A DNA stretch of 64,000 nt from Winogradskya consettensis (GTDB lineage: Bacteria; Actinomycetota; Actinomycetes; Mycobacteriales; Micromonosporaceae): positions 62,001 through 126,000 of the forward strand of contig NZ_BOQP01000004.1 of NCBI RefSeq assembly GCF_018332715.1. Direction: 5' to 3'. The notes under the pieces are model-generated. The model saw only the letters and a list, made by a program, of their open reading frames with translations, did not search any database and had not been told where the DNA came from. Below, piece after piece: positions 62,569 through 64,000 of the stretch (the stretch's first letter is position 1; each line of letters begins with the position of its first letter). The position numbers and the translations under genes were made by a program.

Positions 62569-64000
62569 GTGAGCATCCGGTCGGCCCTGATGCGCACGGC
62601 TGTGTTCGCCGTCGCCTACACGGTCGCCACGTACGCCGGCCGGCAGACGATCATGGACAGCACCAGCCTCAGCATGGTGTGGCCCGCGGCCGGAGTGGGC
62701 GTCGTGTGGTTCTGTGCTCAGCGGCACTCCCCGGTCCGCTGGGCCGACGCCGTCGCGCTCTCGATGATCACGCTGGTCATCAACATGATCACCGGGGCGA
62801 GCCCGGCCCTCGCCGCCGCGTTCGTGGTCGCGAACCTCGTCCAGGCCGGGGTCTTCCTCTCGTTGATGAGCCACTGGCGCCCGAACCTGTGGGGCGCCGG
62901 CGGCAGTGAGGGCATGCGCAGTCCCCGGGACCTGTGGGCACTGCTGAGCGCCGCCTTCTGCGCGACCGCGGCCGGGGCCGCCATCGGCCCGACCGGCGTG
63001 TGGCTGTCCAGCGGCCACTACTCGTGGCCGGCGACGGCGGTGTGGATGGCCCGCAACACGGCCAGCATGCTGCTGATCGGCGCCGTCGGCCTGTGCTTCG
63101 GCCACGCCCTGGCGGCGTATCTGACCCGCCGTGGGGGCCGCCCCACCGGCTGGTGGCGCGACGCGGGGATCGTGCTGCGGCGTACCTCGCCCCTGCGGCT
63201 GCTCGAATACGCGGCAATGGCGGTGTGTTCCGGTGCCGCCTATTTCGTGGGGTTCGGCTACGAGCACGAGCTGCCGATCGTGTTCACCCTCATCGGCCTG
63301 ACCATCTGGGGCGGCACCCGGCTGTCGACCCCGTTCGTCGTCGTGCACGACATGGCCGTCGGCACCGTCGCCGTCCTGTTCACGCTCCACGGTGACGGCC
63401 CCTTCGCCGAGGTCGCCTCGCTGCCGCTGCGCGCCATGATCGTGCAGCTGTTCGTCGCGATGGTCGCCGTCGTCGGGCTCTCGCTGGCGCTGGGCCGTGA
63501 CGAGCGCCAGGCGCTGATCGCCGAGCTCGCCGCGGACAAGGCCGCCCTGGCCGCGAAGGAGGAGCAGGCGGCGCAGCAGGCGAAACTGATGGGGCTGGTC
63601 ATCGACTCCATGGCCGACGGCCTCGCGGTGATCACCGCCGACGGCAAGGTCACCCTGCGCAATCCCGCGATGGCAAGACTTCTCGGCGGCCGCACCAGCC
63701 CCGGCGACCAGGTCGCGGCCGGCGGTTACTACGGCCTGTTCAATCTCGACGGTACGCCCATAGCTGCCGACGAGACCGCCTACGCCCGCGCCATGGCCGG
63801 CGAGCGCGTCACCGGCCAGGACATCCTCATCCGCAACCCGGACGTCCCCGACGGGCGCATCCTCAGCGTCAGCGCCGGGCGTCTGCACCACCGCGGCGAG
63901 AACAGCGTCGTGCTGCTGTTCCACGACGTCACCGCCGAACGCCGCCACCGCGACGAGCTGATCGGTTTCGCCGGAGTCGTGGCCCATGACCTGCTCAACC
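62569..64000 (+). CDS. MASE1-type membrane sensor with PAS and histidine kinase domain (truncated by window edge)
   Basis: First 477 residues of a sensor kinase. Residues about 1-310 have eight or so membrane helices of MASE1 type (VAYTVATYAGRQ, SMVWPAAGVGVVWFCAQ, VANLVQAGVFLSLM, NTASMLLIGAVGLCFG, FTLIGLTIWGGTRLSTPF). A coiled coil (ELAADKAALAAKEEQAAQQAKL) joins a PAS domain (LVIDSMADGLAVITADGKVTLRNPAMARLLG), ending in VVLLFHDVTAERRHRDE and the start of HisKA, FAGVVAHDLLN. GTG 62569 follows GGAGG at 8 bases. The kinase core lies beyond 64000. Confidence 0.9.
   Translation, partial: MSIRSALMRTAVFAVAYTVATYAGRQTIMDSTSLSMVWPAAGVGVVWFCAQRHSPVRWADAVALSMITLVINMITGASPALAAAFVVANLVQAGVFLSLMSHWRPNLWGAGGSEGMRSPRDLWALLSAAFCATAAGAAIGPTGVWLSSGHYSWPATAVWMARNTASMLLIGAVGLCFGHALAAYLTRRGGRPTGWWRDAGIVLRRTSPLRLLEYAAMAVCSGAAYFVGFGYEHELPIVFTLIGLTIWGGTRLSTPFVVVHDMAVGTVAVLFTLHGDGPFAEVASLPLRAMIVQLFVAMVAVVGLSLALGRDERQALIAELAADKAALAAKEEQAAQQAKLMGLVIDSMADGLAVITADGKVTLRNPAMARLLGGRTSPGDQVAAGGYYGLFNLDGTPIAADETAYARAMAGERVTGQDILIRNPDVPDGRILSVSAGRLHHRGENSVVLLFHDVTAERRHRDELIGFAGVVAHDLLN

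Noticed and set aside
1..64000. CRISPR arrays, tRNA or rRNA genes, integrases, IS elements
   Set aside because: None seen. The tandem arrays present have no spacer structure, and no transposase or integrase motif was found by reading.

Overview
The window is very GC-rich, densely packed DNA with strong G/C third-position bias, many GTG starts and frequent ATGA/GTGA overlaps. Two-component, LuxR, MarR, TetR and MmyB-type XRE regulators, DUF574 methyltransferases, a class F sortase, an F420-type oxidoreductase and a WXG100-headed RHS toxin all point to a filamentous actinomycete, probably Micromonosporaceae (Actinoplanes-like). That placement is inference. No rRNA, tRNA, CRISPR array or complete insertion sequence was seen.

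Layout. (1) About 1-14.3 kb is a natural-product locus. A minus-strand operon (PF10014 dioxygenase, LysK-like hydrolase, LysX-like ATP-grasp ligase, unknown 110-aa protein, DegT aminotransferase) diverges from a one-module NRPS (C-A-PCP-TE). It is followed by a LuxR-type regulator and then a plus-strand run: a 94-aa membrane-anchored or secreted peptide ending in the third copy of GGVDW, an SHMT-like protein without the PLP lysine, an MbtH protein and a large LuxR-family ATPase regulator. LysX plus LysK suggests amino-group-carrier-protein chemistry feeding an NRPS, but no carrier protein is visible. (2) 14.3-20.8 kb holds stand-alone metabolic genes and regulators, with clear palindromic operators near the MarR and SDR genes. 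(3) 20.9-30.4 kb carries sugar and plant-polymer genes: a decayed PL11 rhamnogalacturonan lyase, a sigma-factor/DUF1566 fusion, an FGGY sugar kinase and a GH54 arabinofuranosidase with two ricin-B domains behind a well-formed promoter and operator. (4) 31-42 kb has an SDR/LysR pair, an SGNH hydrolase, a 1455-aa RHS polymorphic toxin with no obvious immunity gene, and an ABC transporter with a NarL-type two-component pair. (5) 42-54 kb contains redox enzymes with their regulators, an MFS exporter/CGNR pair and an intact DUF574 methyltransferase. (6) 54-60 kb has a polytopic membrane protein and an OmpR/HK pair that share an 11-bp-spaced direct-repeat operator, then a coupled DUF4397/class F sortase pair. 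(7) 60.2-62.5 kb is a gene graveyard with a sigma/anti-sigma fusion by deletion, a kinase tail and a MarR tail. A PAS histidine kinase runs off the right edge.

The most interesting parts are the 9.9-11.6 kb peptide/pseudo-SHMT/MbtH operon beside the LysX/LysK-NRPS genes, the orphan RHS toxin, the sigma-DUF1566 fusion, the shared OmpR-type operators, a TTGTGCACAA palindrome present at two intergenic sites, and the unusual number of decayed genes (PL11, DUF574, aldo/keto reductase, TetR, sigma/anti-sigma, kinase, MarR).
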